Positions 17,467-25,154 of a stretch of 64,000 nt of DNA are shown one piece after another. Position 1 is the first letter of the stretch, and each line of letters starts with the position of its first letter. The notes under the pieces were generated by a model. That model saw nothing but the letters and a program-made list of their open reading frames with translations. It ran no database searches and was not told the origin of the DNA. The stretch is from Cribrihabitans_A neustonicus (lineage in GTDB: Bacteria > Pseudomonadota > Alphaproteobacteria > Rhodobacterales > Rhodobacteraceae): positions 62,001 through 126,000 of the forward strand of contig NZ_JBMERQ010000004.1 of assembly GCF_048820895.1 (NCBI RefSeq), read 5' to 3'. A program made the position numbers and the translations under genes.

Positions 17467-17751
17467 TCAGGTCCAATTCACCTGCGCACCGCCCGGCAGC
17501 GACATCCGGGCCTGCATCGGCATTTCATACGGCAGCCCCTGCGCGTCGCAGAAGGCAATCACCCAGGCGTCGTCCATCGATAAGAAATCGAGCACCGAGC
17601 CCAGGAACTCCGGCTCCGCAGCGCGCGCCCTGAGGTCGGCCTCACTGGCGCCGGTTGCGCCCAGAAACACCGGCATTAACTCCTCATTTGCGGCCAGCCA
17701 AGCCAGCGCGGTCAGCGCCAGGGTCTCTGCTTTGTCGGCGGAAAGCTGCAT
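17467..17751 (-). CDS. DUF3572 family protein
   Basis: 94 residues from the ATG at 17751, preceded by AAGGTG; a GTG two codons upstream is an alternative. The sequence 'AETLALTALAWLAANEELMPVFLGATGAS' and 'FLGSVLDFLSMDDAWVIAFCDAQGLPYE' fits the small all-helical DUF3572 family of alphaproteobacteria, of unknown function. It is divergent from the PleD-like gene 115 bases away, and in my knowledge of the family this neighbour pair is common in alphaproteobacteria. Confidence 0.8.
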   Translation of the reverse strand: MQLSADKAETLALTALAWLAANEELMPVFLGATGASEADLRARAAEPEFLGSVLDFLSMDDAWVIAFCDAQGLPYEMPMQARMSLPGGAQVNWT

Positions 17752-17866
17752 CTTCACCTTATTCCCGGCACATTGCTGCCAATTTAGTAAAAATCCGAAA
17801 GAGTTTCTTAACCAGTCTCAGGAAGACTTCCAAGCAGAGGATTTGCAAGGGGCGAAAGGATACCGC

Positions 17867-19288
17867 GTGCAAGGCACCATCCTGCTCATCGGCGCTAGCG
17901 GCCCCAGCCGCATCATGCTGAAAGCTCAGCTTGCCGCAGCCTATTACGACGTGGTGCAGGCAGACACCGCCGCCGCCGGGCTCGCGGAAGCCTGCCGCTG
18001 CCGCCCCGACCTGGTGATTTCCGCCCTCTCCCTGCCCGACGGCAGCGCGGTCTCGGTGAAACGGGGGCTGCGCCATGAGGAAGCGCTCGCCGATCTGCCC
18101 GTCATCGCCGTCACCTGCACGCCTGCCCCGCAGGCGCGGATCGCGGCACTTGCGGCAGGCATCGACGACGTTCTCCTGCTGCCGGTCGACGAAGGGCTGC
18201 TGCAGGCGCGCCTGCGCGGTCTCATGCGCAGCGCCAGCAGCAGCGAGGAGCTGACCCTGCAGCGCGCTGCCTCGCAGGACTGGCTGCCGCCTCTTCCGGA
18301 GGGCGGCCCTGCCGCGGCCTCCCGGGAGCTGACCGCCCCTGCGCTTACCGCGGTGGTCACCGGCAGCAGCGTTTTGGCCGGTGACTGGAAAGCGGCACTG
18401 GCCGAAGCCTTGCCTCATTCGATCCGCTGCCACCCCTTCGGCGACATCCAGCCGCTGATGGACGCGCCGGTGCCGGAAGTCTTCGTGATCGGTCTGGATG
18501 CCGCCACCGCCGCGCCCGGCCTGCGCCTCCTGGCCGAGCTGCGCGCCCGCGCCGCCACCCGCCGCTCGGTGGTGATCGCCGTCACCGCGCCCGAAGACGC
18601 CCAGACCGCCGCCGAGGCGCTGGACCGCGGCGCCCACGACGTGCTACACGCAGGCTTCGACGCGGCAGAGCTGGCGCTGCGCCTTTCCGCCCAGCTCACC
18701 CGCAAGCGCCACGACGACCAGCTCCGCGACAGCCTCCGCAACGGCCTGCGCGCCGCGGTGCAGGACCCGATGACCGGGCTCTACAACCGCCGCTACGCCA
18801 CGCCCTTCCTCGACCGCGTTGCCAGCGAAGCAGAGGCCAGCGGCAGCAAATTCGCGGTGATGCTTGCCGATCTTGACCACTTCAAGCGGATCAACGACCT
18901 CTACGGCCACCCCGCGGGCGATGCGGTGCTGATGGAAACCGCCAGGCGGCTCGGTGCGGAACTCAAGGCCCAGGACATGCTGGCGCGGATCGGCGGCGAG
19001 GAGTTCATGATCATCCTGCCCGGCGCTGCCGAGGCCGAGGCCAGCCTCGCCGCCCTCGCGCTCTGCAACGCGATCAACTCCACCCCTTTCGAGGTCCCGG
19101 GCGCGGAGGCGCCGGTGGAGATCACCATCAGCATCGGCGCAGTGATCGGCGGCGGCCCCAAGAGGCAGCGCCCTCCGGCGGCGCGGCTGATCGAGGAGGC
19201 AGACCAGGCGCTCTATGACGCCAAACACGCGGGCCGCAACCAGGTGACGCTCAACGCCGCTGGGCCCGGCTGCACCGCCGCCGCCTGA
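17867..19288 (+). CDS. pleD: PleD-like GGDEF response regulator with degenerate receiver
   Basis: 473 residues from a GTG at 17867 behind AAAGGA. The domain order is that of PleD: receiver 1 (1-120), receiver-like adaptor (160-280), GGDEF (295-465). The catalytic motif GGEEF is at 376-380 with 'DPMTGLYNRRY' at its start, so it should synthesise c-di-GMP. Receiver 1 lacks the acidic pocket (residues 9-10 are Gly-Ala where Caulobacter PleD has Asp-Asp) and the phosphoacceptor (Ala53 for Asp53). The I-site reads K367-A-Q-D370 instead of R-x-x-D. Activation by phosphorylation is therefore unlikely. It is divergent from the DUF3572 gene. Confidence 0.88.
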   Translation: MQGTILLIGASGPSRIMLKAQLAAAYYDVVQADTAAAGLAEACRCRPDLVISALSLPDGSAVSVKRGLRHEEALADLPVIAVTCTPAPQARIAALAAGIDDVLLLPVDEGLLQARLRGLMRSASSSEELTLQRAASQDWLPPLPEGGPAAASRELTAPALTAVVTGSSVLAGDWKAALAEALPHSIRCHPFGDIQPLMDAPVPEVFVIGLDAATAAPGLRLLAELRARAATRRSVVIAVTAPEDAQTAAEALDRGAHDVLHAGFDAAELALRLSAQLTRKRHDDQLRDSLRNGLRAAVQDPMTGLYNRRYATPFLDRVASEAEASGSKFAVMLADLDHFKRINDLYGHPAGDAVLMETARRLGAELKAQDMLARIGGEEFMIILPGAAEAEASLAALALCNAINSTPFEVPGAEAPVEITISIGAVIGGGPKRQRPPAARLIEEADQALYDAKHAGRNQVTLNAAGPGCTAAA

Positions 19289-19405
19289 CCAAGGCGGAGA
19301 GGACGGCGCGATAGGCCCCAAACCAGGCCGGGCTCAAGCCGCCTGAGAGGCGGAGTCCGCGCGGCGGTCCGGATCCGGCCAGCACCAGCGGCTTGTAGGC
19401 GGGCC

Positions 19406-19897
19406 TCAGCCCTCTCCGGCGCCCGCTTTGCCGGCCTTTTTGCCGCGCCGCTCCAGCCGCGCCTGCATCCGGGCGGCAAATGCCGCACGCGCTTCCGGCG
19501 TCATCGCGCTCACCTGGCTGACCCAGGCTTCCTGCATCCGCAGATGGAACCGGTGCCGCACCGCGGCCTGCTCCTGCAGAAGCTGCATCAGCACCGCTGC
19601 ATCGAACGGTTCACGGCTGAGCGCCGCAATCACCGCCTCTGCTTCGGCCCGCCGCCGCGCCGGGAAGCTGCCATGGCCGCCGCCCGCCTCGCGCCGCAGC
19701 GCCGCGCGGGTGCCCGGGTCCAGCTCACGGAAAATCATCGCCCCGACCGACGGCGGCCGGTGCCAGCCCCGCTCATGCCCGGCAAAGCGGATCGCCGCCC
19801 CTGCGGCGAGGCCGATGACCGCGAGGTTCAGAGCCAGCGAGAGCGCCAGGAGCCATTTCTGCCAGGGTTTCATGCCGGTCGTTCCTTCTTCGCTCAT
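19406..19897 (-). CDS. Periplasmic heavy-metal sensor / metal-resistance-type protein
   Basis: 163 residues. One N-terminal membrane helix (residues 12-36: WLLALSLALNLAVIGLAAGA) is followed by an Arg/Glu/Ala-rich helical domain with a 'LDPGTRAALRRE' start and 'MTPEARAAFAARMQARL' end. This is the layout of the Metal_resist/CnrX/Spy-like proteins, which protrude into the periplasm and sense metals or act as chaperones. It is coupled by ATGA to the preceding probable anti-sigma gene, so the cluster may form a metal- or stress-responsive sigma system. Confidence 0.7.
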   Translation of the reverse strand: MSEEGTTGMKPWQKWLLALSLALNLAVIGLAAGAAIRFAGHERGWHRPPSVGAMIFRELDPGTRAALRREAGGGHGSFPARRRAEAEAVIAALSREPFDAAVLMQLLQEQAAVRHRFHLRMQEAWVSQVSAMTPEARAAFAARMQARLERRGKKAGKAGAGEG

Positions 19898-20343
19898 TGC
19901 AGATCCCCGTCCAGCACGATGGCAAGGTCGAAACCGTCGTAGGGCAAATCCGCCTCCGTCCCCGCCGTGTCCAGCCCGGCCAGCGCCACCGGGTCCGGCA
20001 CGAAGTCAGGCGGCGCCAGCCCCAGCCACAGCCCGGCAAGGCCCGCTGCCGCCAGCCCGCCCATCGCAGGCCAGCCGCCAACCGCCGCCGCAAGCTGGCG
20101 CCAGCCCTGCCGGTGCGGCCCGGGCCGCGTCCGGGAGGCACGCCCGCCTGGCGCCCGGCCCTTTTCCGCATAGCTCTGCTGCACCCGGACCGCATCAGCC
20201 AGGATCGCCGCCTCCAGCTTCCGGGGCAGCCCGGGGCGCTCCGCGCGCACCGCCGCGAACAGGTCCTCGAGCTCCCGCAGGCCCGGGTCAGTACCCATGC
20301 CGGCCCCCATGTCAGGCCTCTTGTCCTTGTCAGCCATCGCCAT
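19894..20343 (-). CDS. Probable anti-sigma factor, single-pass membrane protein
   Basis: 149 residues from the ATG at 20343 (a second in-frame ATG at 20337 is equally possible). The N-terminal 90 residues are soluble and helical (LRELEDLFAAVRAERPGLPRKL). One membrane helix follows (about 105-125: AMGGLAAAGLAGLWLGLAPP), then a short acidic C-terminus ending in 'DGFDLAIVLDGDLQ'. The start lies inside the 3' end of the sigma factor gene and the stop overlaps the next gene, so it is translationally coupled on both sides. The position and topology are those of an ECF anti-sigma factor; the zinc-binding HxxxCxxC motif is absent. Confidence 0.6.
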   Translation of the reverse strand: MAMADKDKRPDMGAGMGTDPGLRELEDLFAAVRAERPGLPRKLEAAILADAVRVQQSYAEKGRAPGGRASRTRPGPHRQGWRQLAAAVGGWPAMGGLAAAGLAGLWLGLAPPDFVPDPVALAGLDTAGTEADLPYDGFDLAIVLDGDLQ

Positions 20344-20911
20344 ACCCCAATTCCGCGCGCCGCCCGGCCAGAGCCGCTGCCAGCGCCCGCTTGCCCCGGG
20401 CAGTGAGACTCTCCACCGCCTCGGTGCTGATGTCCATGATCCCGGCAATCTCCGGGTTCGAAAGCTCCTCCAGGTGCCGCAGCACCACCGCCTGCCGCTG
20501 CCGTTCGGGCAGCTGCATCAGCGCCGCCTGCAGCGCATCCTGGCGCGCGCCCTCCTGCAGCCGCTCCGCCGCAGGGGGACCCGGATCCGGCGGCTCAGGC
20601 ACCGCGTCGAGATCCACATGGCCGCCCCGGGCGCGCCGCTTGCGGTCGATGCAGAGGTTCATCGCCACCCGGTAGAGCCAGGTCGAAACCTGCGCCTGCC
20701 CCTCCTGCCAGCGCGGTGCCATCTTCCACAGCCGCAGCATCGCCTCCTGAGTGATGTCCTCGGCCTCGGCGGGGCTGCCCAGAACCCGCATGGCGACTCC
20801 GAAGACCCGCGGCCCCAGCCGCCGGGTCAGCTCCGCCGCCGCAGCGCCATCTCCGGCGGCGAAGCGCGCTAGCAGCGCCGCGTCGTCCAGTTCCCCGGAC
20901 GGCACGCTCAC
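20330..20911 (-). CDS. ECF-type RNA polymerase sigma factor
   Basis: 193 residues if the GTG at 20911 is the start; the open frame runs further but without support. Region 2 (LLARFAAGDGAAAAELTRR, then 'AEDITQEAMLRLWK' and 'STWLYRVAMNLCIDRKRR') and region 4 (LPERQRQAVVLRHLEELSNPEIA, then 'ISTEAVESLTARGKRAL') are both intact. The likely Shine-Dalgarno GGGAGG lies nine bases upstream, inside the 3' arm of a perfect hairpin (20916-20940). The gene is followed by an overlapping probable anti-sigma gene and a metal-resistance-type gene. Confidence 0.83.
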   Translation of the reverse strand: MSVPSGELDDAALLARFAAGDGAAAAELTRRLGPRVFGVAMRVLGSPAEAEDITQEAMLRLWKMAPRWQEGQAQVSTWLYRVAMNLCIDRKRRARGGHVDLDAVPEPPDPGPPAAERLQEGARQDALQAALMQLPERQRQAVVLRHLEELSNPEIAGIMDISTEAVESLTARGKRALAAALAGRRAELGYGDG

Positions 20912-20915
20912 CGCA

Positions 20916-20940
20916 GCCGGCCTCCCCGTGGGAGGCCGGC
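20916..20940 (-). promoter_or_regulatory. Perfect 11-bp hairpin covering the sigma factor ribosome site
   Basis: GCCGGCCTCCC (20916-20926) and its exact complement 20930-20940 form an 11-bp stem with a three-base loop. On the minus strand the 3' arm contains GGGAGG, the probable ribosome site for the sigma gene. It has no T-tract, so it is either a weak terminator for the EF-hand transcript or a translational control element. Confidence 0.55.
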
Positions 20941-20978
20941 GCAATCCGGTGTTTGGCTTCTGCAGCACGTCCGGCCGA

Positions 20979-21476
20979 TCAGTTCTGCTCCGCCTCCATC
21001 TCACCTGCCTTGCCCTGTCCGGGCTTGTGGCCCCCGCCGGGGCGGTCCGCATGACGCTCCCGCGCCGCATCGAACTCCGCCTTCGAAAGCCCGCCGCTGT
21101 TATCCTTGTCAGCGCGGCCGAACATCCGGCCCGCGCGGGGCGGCGAAGGCAGCTCCGCCTCAGTCAACGCGCCATCGCCGTCGCTGTCAAAGCGTTCCAG
21201 CATCCGCGCGGCGCGGGCATCGGCCATCTCGCGCGCCTGGGCCTGCATCTCCGCGAGGGTCAGCTTGCCATCGCCATCCGTATCGGCCTTGGCAAAATGG
21301 GCCTGCTTCAGCGCCTGCATCTCAGCTTTGGTGATCTCGCCGTTGCCGTCGGCGTCGATCTCCTCGAACGTCATTATGGGCCCATGCCCATGATGGCCCG
21401 CGCTGGCCATTCCGGCGCCCGCGCCGATGGTTCCGGCAGCGGCAAGGATCATCGCGATGAATGCGGTATGTTTCAT
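20979..21476 (-). CDS. Exported EF-hand calcium-binding protein
   Basis: 165 residues with a signal peptide (residues 1-26, cleavage after ASA) and a His-rich mature N-terminus (GHHGHG). Four canonical EF-hand loops follow: 41-52 (DADGNGEITKAE), 65-76 (DTDGDGKLTLAE), 97-108 (DSDGDGALTEAE) and 123-134 (DKDNSGGLSKAE), all with the Asp, Gly and Glu positions needed for Ca2+. It should be a periplasmic or secreted calcium binder. It lies directly upstream of the sigma factor gene on the same strand, separated by the hairpin, and may be its partner or target. Confidence 0.88.
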   Translation of the reverse strand: MKHTAFIAMILAAAGTIGAGAGMASAGHHGHGPIMTFEEIDADGNGEITKAEMQALKQAHFAKADTDGDGKLTLAEMQAQAREMADARAARMLERFDSDGDGALTEAELPSPPRAGRMFGRADKDNSGGLSKAEFDAARERHADRPGGGHKPGQGKAGEMEAEQN

Positions 21477-21751
21477 ATGCTCTTTCCTCTGGTCCTGCGG
21501 CAGCCCCTCGCTGCCCTATGTGAGAAGACAAACGCCCGGGGCCTGCCGTTCCGTCGCGGGCAGGGAAGAAAAATTTTGAAAGGAGGGGGATCCGTTACCG
21601 CGAGCCGCCCATCCCAAGCCGCACATCTCCGGCCCGCACCGGTGTCCGGACCTCTGTGAATTGGCGCCCCCGTGTGCCATCCTGCCGTTTGCGCTGGCGG
21701 CCGCGGGCTGCGATGATCATCCGCAGCCCCGCATGGAGGAGCCCGCCCCCG

Positions 21752-22210
21752 ATGACTGTCCCCCACCCCGCCTCAGCTGCGGCCGACCGCCCGGCTCTGC
21801 CCGCGCTGGCCAAGGGCTGGCGGCTGCGCTGCCCGCGCTGCGGCGAAGGCGCGCTCCTGCACCGCTACCTCAAGATCCACGAGTGCTGCGGCCACTGCGG
21901 ACTGGAATTGCACCATGCCCGCGCCGACGACGGGCCGGCCTACCTCACCATCCTCCTGGTCGGCCACCTGATGGCGCCGCTGATGCATGTGGTCTATTTC
22001 GCGTGGCGCCCGGCGCCGCTCGTCACCTTTTCCGTCTTCGCGATTGGCTGCCTCGCCGCTTCGCTGTATCTTCTGCCGAGAATGAAGGGCGTGGTGGTGG
22101 CCTGGCAATGGGCGCGCCGCATGCATGGCTTCGGCAGGGAGGCGCCCGCAGAGGCCGCAGGGACTCCGGGCGCGAAAGCAGAAACCAAAGAAGGACAGGC
22201 AGGATCATGA
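21752..22210 (+). CDS. DUF983 family membrane protein
   Basis: 152 residues from the ATG at 21752. It begins with two CxxC zinc-knuckle-like pairs ('RCPRCGEG' near residue 26 and 'CCGHCGLEL' near 46), then two membrane helices (LTILLVGHLMAPLMHVVYF and LVTFSVFAIGCLAASLYLL). This is the DUF983 layout, small membrane proteins of unknown function often found near cytochrome oxidase or Nudix genes. The stop overlaps the next start (ATGA), so it is coupled to the NUDIX gene. Confidence 0.82.
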   Translation: MTVPHPASAAADRPALPALAKGWRLRCPRCGEGALLHRYLKIHECCGHCGLELHHARADDGPAYLTILLVGHLMAPLMHVVYFAWRPAPLVTFSVFAIGCLAASLYLLPRMKGVVVAWQWARRMHGFGREAPAEAAGTPGAKAETKEGQAGS

Positions 22211-22953
22211 CAGGCAGCACCATTGCAGGCACCCCCCTGAGCGGGATCACCAGCACTGACAAGACCGCCATCCGCAACGCGGCCACGGTGATCGCCGTGC
22301 GCGGGAGGCTGAGCGATGACCCGCAGGTACTGATGGGCCAGCGCGGTGCCAAGGCAGCTTTCATGCCCAACAAGTTCGTCTTCCCCGGCGGCGCGGTGGA
22401 CCCAGAAGACGCCAGCGTGCCGCTCGCCGCGCCCATCAGCGGGGTCTGCCGCGCGCGGCTCGACGATCACGCCCCCGAAGGCACGGCCCACGCGCTGGCG
22501 GTGGCCGCCGTGCGCGAGCTCTGGGAGGAGACCGGGCTGATCCTCGGCGCGCCCGGGCAGTGGCCCGGACCGGTGCCCGCCGATTGGAAGGGCTTTGCCG
22601 CTACCGGCCACCTGCCTTCGGCTGAGGCGATGCAGTTCGTCTTCCGCGCCCTCACGCCTCCGGGCCGGCCGCGGCGGTTCGATGCCCGTTTCTTCCTGGT
22701 GGATGCCGACCGGATCGCGGGCAGCAACGATGATTTCTCCCAGGCTCAGGATGAGCTTGCGCATCTGCAATGGATCCCGCTCAGCCGGGTGCGCAGCTTC
22801 GATCTGCCCTTCATCACAGAGGTGGTGCTGGCAGAGGTCACCCGCCGCATCCGCGACGCCAACCCGCCGCAGAGCGTGCCTTATTTCCACAACAATGACG
22901 AAGCCAGCCTGTTCCTGCGCCTCAAAGGCTACCCGATGCCTCAGGAGGCCTAG
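22207..22953 (+). CDS. NUDIX hydrolase
   Basis: 248 residues from the ATG at 22207, which overlaps the DUF983 stop. It has 'NAATVIAVRG', 'KFVFPGGAVDPED' and the core Nudix box 'AVRELWEETGL' near residue 105 with the R-E-x-x-E-E triad. The N-terminal Gly and Glu of the box consensus are not conserved. The length and pattern fit the NUDT19/CoA-pyrophosphatase-like subgroup. The likely substrate is a nucleoside diphosphate linked to another group, possibly acyl-CoA; this is an inference from the subgroup. Confidence 0.83.
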   Translation: MTGSTIAGTPLSGITSTDKTAIRNAATVIAVRGRLSDDPQVLMGQRGAKAAFMPNKFVFPGGAVDPEDASVPLAAPISGVCRARLDDHAPEGTAHALAVAAVRELWEETGLILGAPGQWPGPVPADWKGFAATGHLPSAEAMQFVFRALTPPGRPRRFDARFFLVDADRIAGSNDDFSQAQDELAHLQWIPLSRVRSFDLPFITEVVLAEVTRRIRDANPPQSVPYFHNNDEASLFLRLKGYPMPQEA

Positions 22954-22985
22954 CGTTTTCCGGCGCCCGCGGCGGGCGGAGCGGC

Positions 22986-23888
22986 TCAGACGGCAAGCAC
23001 CAGCGCCAGGATCGACAAGACCAGGAGCGCGATGCCCGCCACTTCGCGCGCCGTGATGCGCTCCTTGAAGAACAGCACCGAGGCCATCAGCGACAGCACC
23101 AGCTCCACCTGGCCCAGCGCCTTCACATAGGCCGCGTTCTGCAGCGTGAAGGCCCAGAACCAGCAGAACGAGCCGCCCATGCTGGTCAGCCCCACCCAAA
23201 GCGCCACCTTGCGCGCCCGCCAGACCCGGGTGATCTCGCCGCGTTCGCGCAGGGCGAGCCAGACCAGCATCATCGCCGTCTGCAGGACCACCACCGCAGC
23301 AAGAGTGATCCCGGCGCGGAAGGCGGGCTCCAGATTCCCCAGCTCGAGCGACGCCCCGCGGTAGCTCACCGCAGAAAACGCAAACAGCACCCCCGAGCCC
23401 AGCCCCAGCCGCGAGGCCCGCCCGGTCAGATGCCGCCACCACGGTCCCGCCGCCCCGGGCGTGCGCGACAGCACCAGCACGGCGAAAAGCCCGGTCAGGA
23501 TCGCCACCCATCCCCAGCCGCTGATCGCATCGCCCAGCACCAAAAGGCCGACAATCGCGGTCTGGATCACCTCGGTCTTCTTGAAGGTGATGCCGACCGC
23601 GAAATTGCGCGCCTTGAACAGCGCCACCACGCAGACGGTGGCGAGGATCTGCGCAAGCCCCCCCACCGCCGCAAACCCCCAGAAGGACGCGGGCAGCGCG
23701 GGCAAACTGCGGCCCGACAGCGCAAGGTAGGCGCCAAGCCCTGCAAGGATGAAGGGTGCCGAATAGGCAAACCGCGCGAAGGTCGCGCCCCCCGGCGACA
23801 GGGTGACGCTGCTCAGGACCTTCTGCAGCATGAAGCGCACGGTCTGGAACGCCGCGGCGGCGATGGTGACGGGGACCCAGGTGATCAT
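22986..23888 (-). CDS. EamA/DMT-family transporter
   Basis: 300 residues with about ten hydrophobic segments arranged as two EamA repeats (residues 1-140 and 150-300), e.g. 'GWVAILTGLFAVLVLS' at the end of the first and 'KERITAREVAGIALLVLSILALVL' at the C-terminus. Members export amino acids or other small metabolites across the inner membrane. The substrate is unknown. It is convergent with the NUDIX gene and lies just downstream of the desaturase on the same strand. Confidence 0.8.
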   Translation of the reverse strand: MITWVPVTIAAAAFQTVRFMLQKVLSSVTLSPGGATFARFAYSAPFILAGLGAYLALSGRSLPALPASFWGFAAVGGLAQILATVCVVALFKARNFAVGITFKKTEVIQTAIVGLLVLGDAISGWGWVAILTGLFAVLVLSRTPGAAGPWWRHLTGRASRLGLGSGVLFAFSAVSYRGASLELGNLEPAFRAGITLAAVVVLQTAMMLVWLALRERGEITRVWRARKVALWVGLTSMGGSFCWFWAFTLQNAAYVKALGQVELVLSLMASVLFFKERITAREVAGIALLVLSILALVLAV

Positions 23889-23906
23889 GCCCCCGCTTAT
23901 CCGGCC

Positions 23907-24869
23907 TTACTTCTCCCGTTGCCAGAGCGGATGCGGCACCGGGTCCTTCGCGCGCAGCAGGTAGTTGCGGAAAATCTCCATGTAGCTGCGGTAGACGTAA
24001 CCGCCATTGGCCTCGAGATAGGCTGTCCGCCGCGCCCGGTAAAGCCGCGGCAGCGCGTACCAGGGCACCCCCGGGTGCCGGTGATGCACCGCATGCAGGT
24101 TGTTGTTCAGGAACAGGAATGCCAGCAGCCCGCGGTCCTCGATCACCACGCTGCGGCCCTGGGCGGCCTCATGGGCGCGGTGTTCGAGGAAGGTGCGGAT
24201 CTTCAACAGCCCCAGCCCGCCATAGGCGCCGACAAGCGCCGTCCAAAGCGGCGCGGGCGAGGCCCAGACCACGCCCAGCACCACCGCTGCGCCTACGGCA
24301 TGCAGCAGCCAGTCGCGCAGCACAGCACTGTCTCCCGCCCGGATCAGCCGCCAGTCGCCGCGCATGAAGGCCCATTGCCCGATCAGCGGCCCCAGCAGGA
24401 TCCGCCCCAGCAGCGTGTTGTTCGCCGCTAATAGCCGCCGCTGCCATCCGGGCAGCAACGCCCAAACCGCCGGGTCCTGAAAGTTGCTCTCCGGGTCGTC
24501 ATAGGGATCCGTCAGCCGCTCGTCCCGGTGGTGCGCCAGGTGGGTGTCGCGGAAGCGGCCATAAGGCACCGCGAGGCTCAAGGGCAGGAACATCAGCGCC
24601 TCATTGGCCCAAGCCCGCCGGAACGGGTGGCCGTGGAGTGCCTCATGAGTAAGCGAGGAATGCAGCGCAGCCAGCAGTGCCAGCGCCAGGGCGGTCAGGA
24701 CGAGGCTCACTTCCGGCAGCAGCCACAGCGCGGCGAGCCAGCCGCCATAACACCCTGAGGCCAGCGCCAGCGTGCCCCATTCCACTCCGTCCGGCAGATA
24801 GGCGCGCGGCAGCGCCAGCCCGGGCAGCGCCTCGGCAGGCGTCCACTCCGGGGCGGTGTGCTCAGACAT
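23907..24869 (-). CDS. Fatty acid desaturase family protein
   Basis: 320 residues from the ATG at 24869. It carries the three histidine boxes of membrane di-iron desaturases: 'HSSLTHEALHGH' (H-x3-4-H type), 'RDTHLAHHRDE' and 'NNNLHAVHHRHPG' near the C-terminus, with hydrophobic segments between them. It inserts double bonds or hydroxyl groups into a lipid substrate that cannot be specified. The start overlaps the end of the DUF2061 gene, so the two are coupled. Confidence 0.85.
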   Translation of the reverse strand: MSEHTAPEWTPAEALPGLALPRAYLPDGVEWGTLALASGCYGGWLAALWLLPEVSLVLTALALALLAALHSSLTHEALHGHPFRRAWANEALMFLPLSLAVPYGRFRDTHLAHHRDERLTDPYDDPESNFQDPAVWALLPGWQRRLLAANNTLLGRILLGPLIGQWAFMRGDWRLIRAGDSAVLRDWLLHAVGAAVVLGVVWASPAPLWTALVGAYGGLGLLKIRTFLEHRAHEAAQGRSVVIEDRGLLAFLFLNNNLHAVHHRHPGVPWYALPRLYRARRTAYLEANGGYVYRSYMEIFRNYLLRAKDPVPHPLWQREK

Positions 24870-25068
24870 GCCGCCGCCCCCAGCCGATCCGGGCCCAGAG
24901 CCGCTCATAAAGCAGATAGGCCGCAAAACCGATACCGGTATTGACCAGCGCCATCGCCCCGCCCGCCTTGGCCGAGCCGGTGGCCGCCAGCCCCACCAGC
25001 GTCATCAACACCAGGCCGATGAGGTTCCAGATCACTGCCTTCACGATGGAGCGCTTGCGCGTTTCCAT
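24862..25068 (-). CDS. DUF2061 family small membrane protein
   Basis: 68 residues with two hydrophobic helices (VIWNLIGLVLMTLVGLAATG and ALVNTGIGFAAYLLYERLW). It starts 'RKRSIVKAVIWN', the hallmark of DUF2061, a family of unknown function. Its last codons overlap the first codons of the desaturase by eight bases. Upstream is an 86-base gap to the divergent XRE regulator. Confidence 0.83.
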   Translation of the reverse strand: METRKRSIVKAVIWNLIGLVLMTLVGLAATGSAKAGGAMALVNTGIGFAAYLLYERLWARIGWGRRHV

Positions 25069-25154
25069 GCTGCCTCCCTAGGTTATCGGGTGTAGATTTT
25101 CGGGATACGTCCTGTCAGCAGGGTACGCTTGTAACGGGGTGTGCGGAATTCCGA

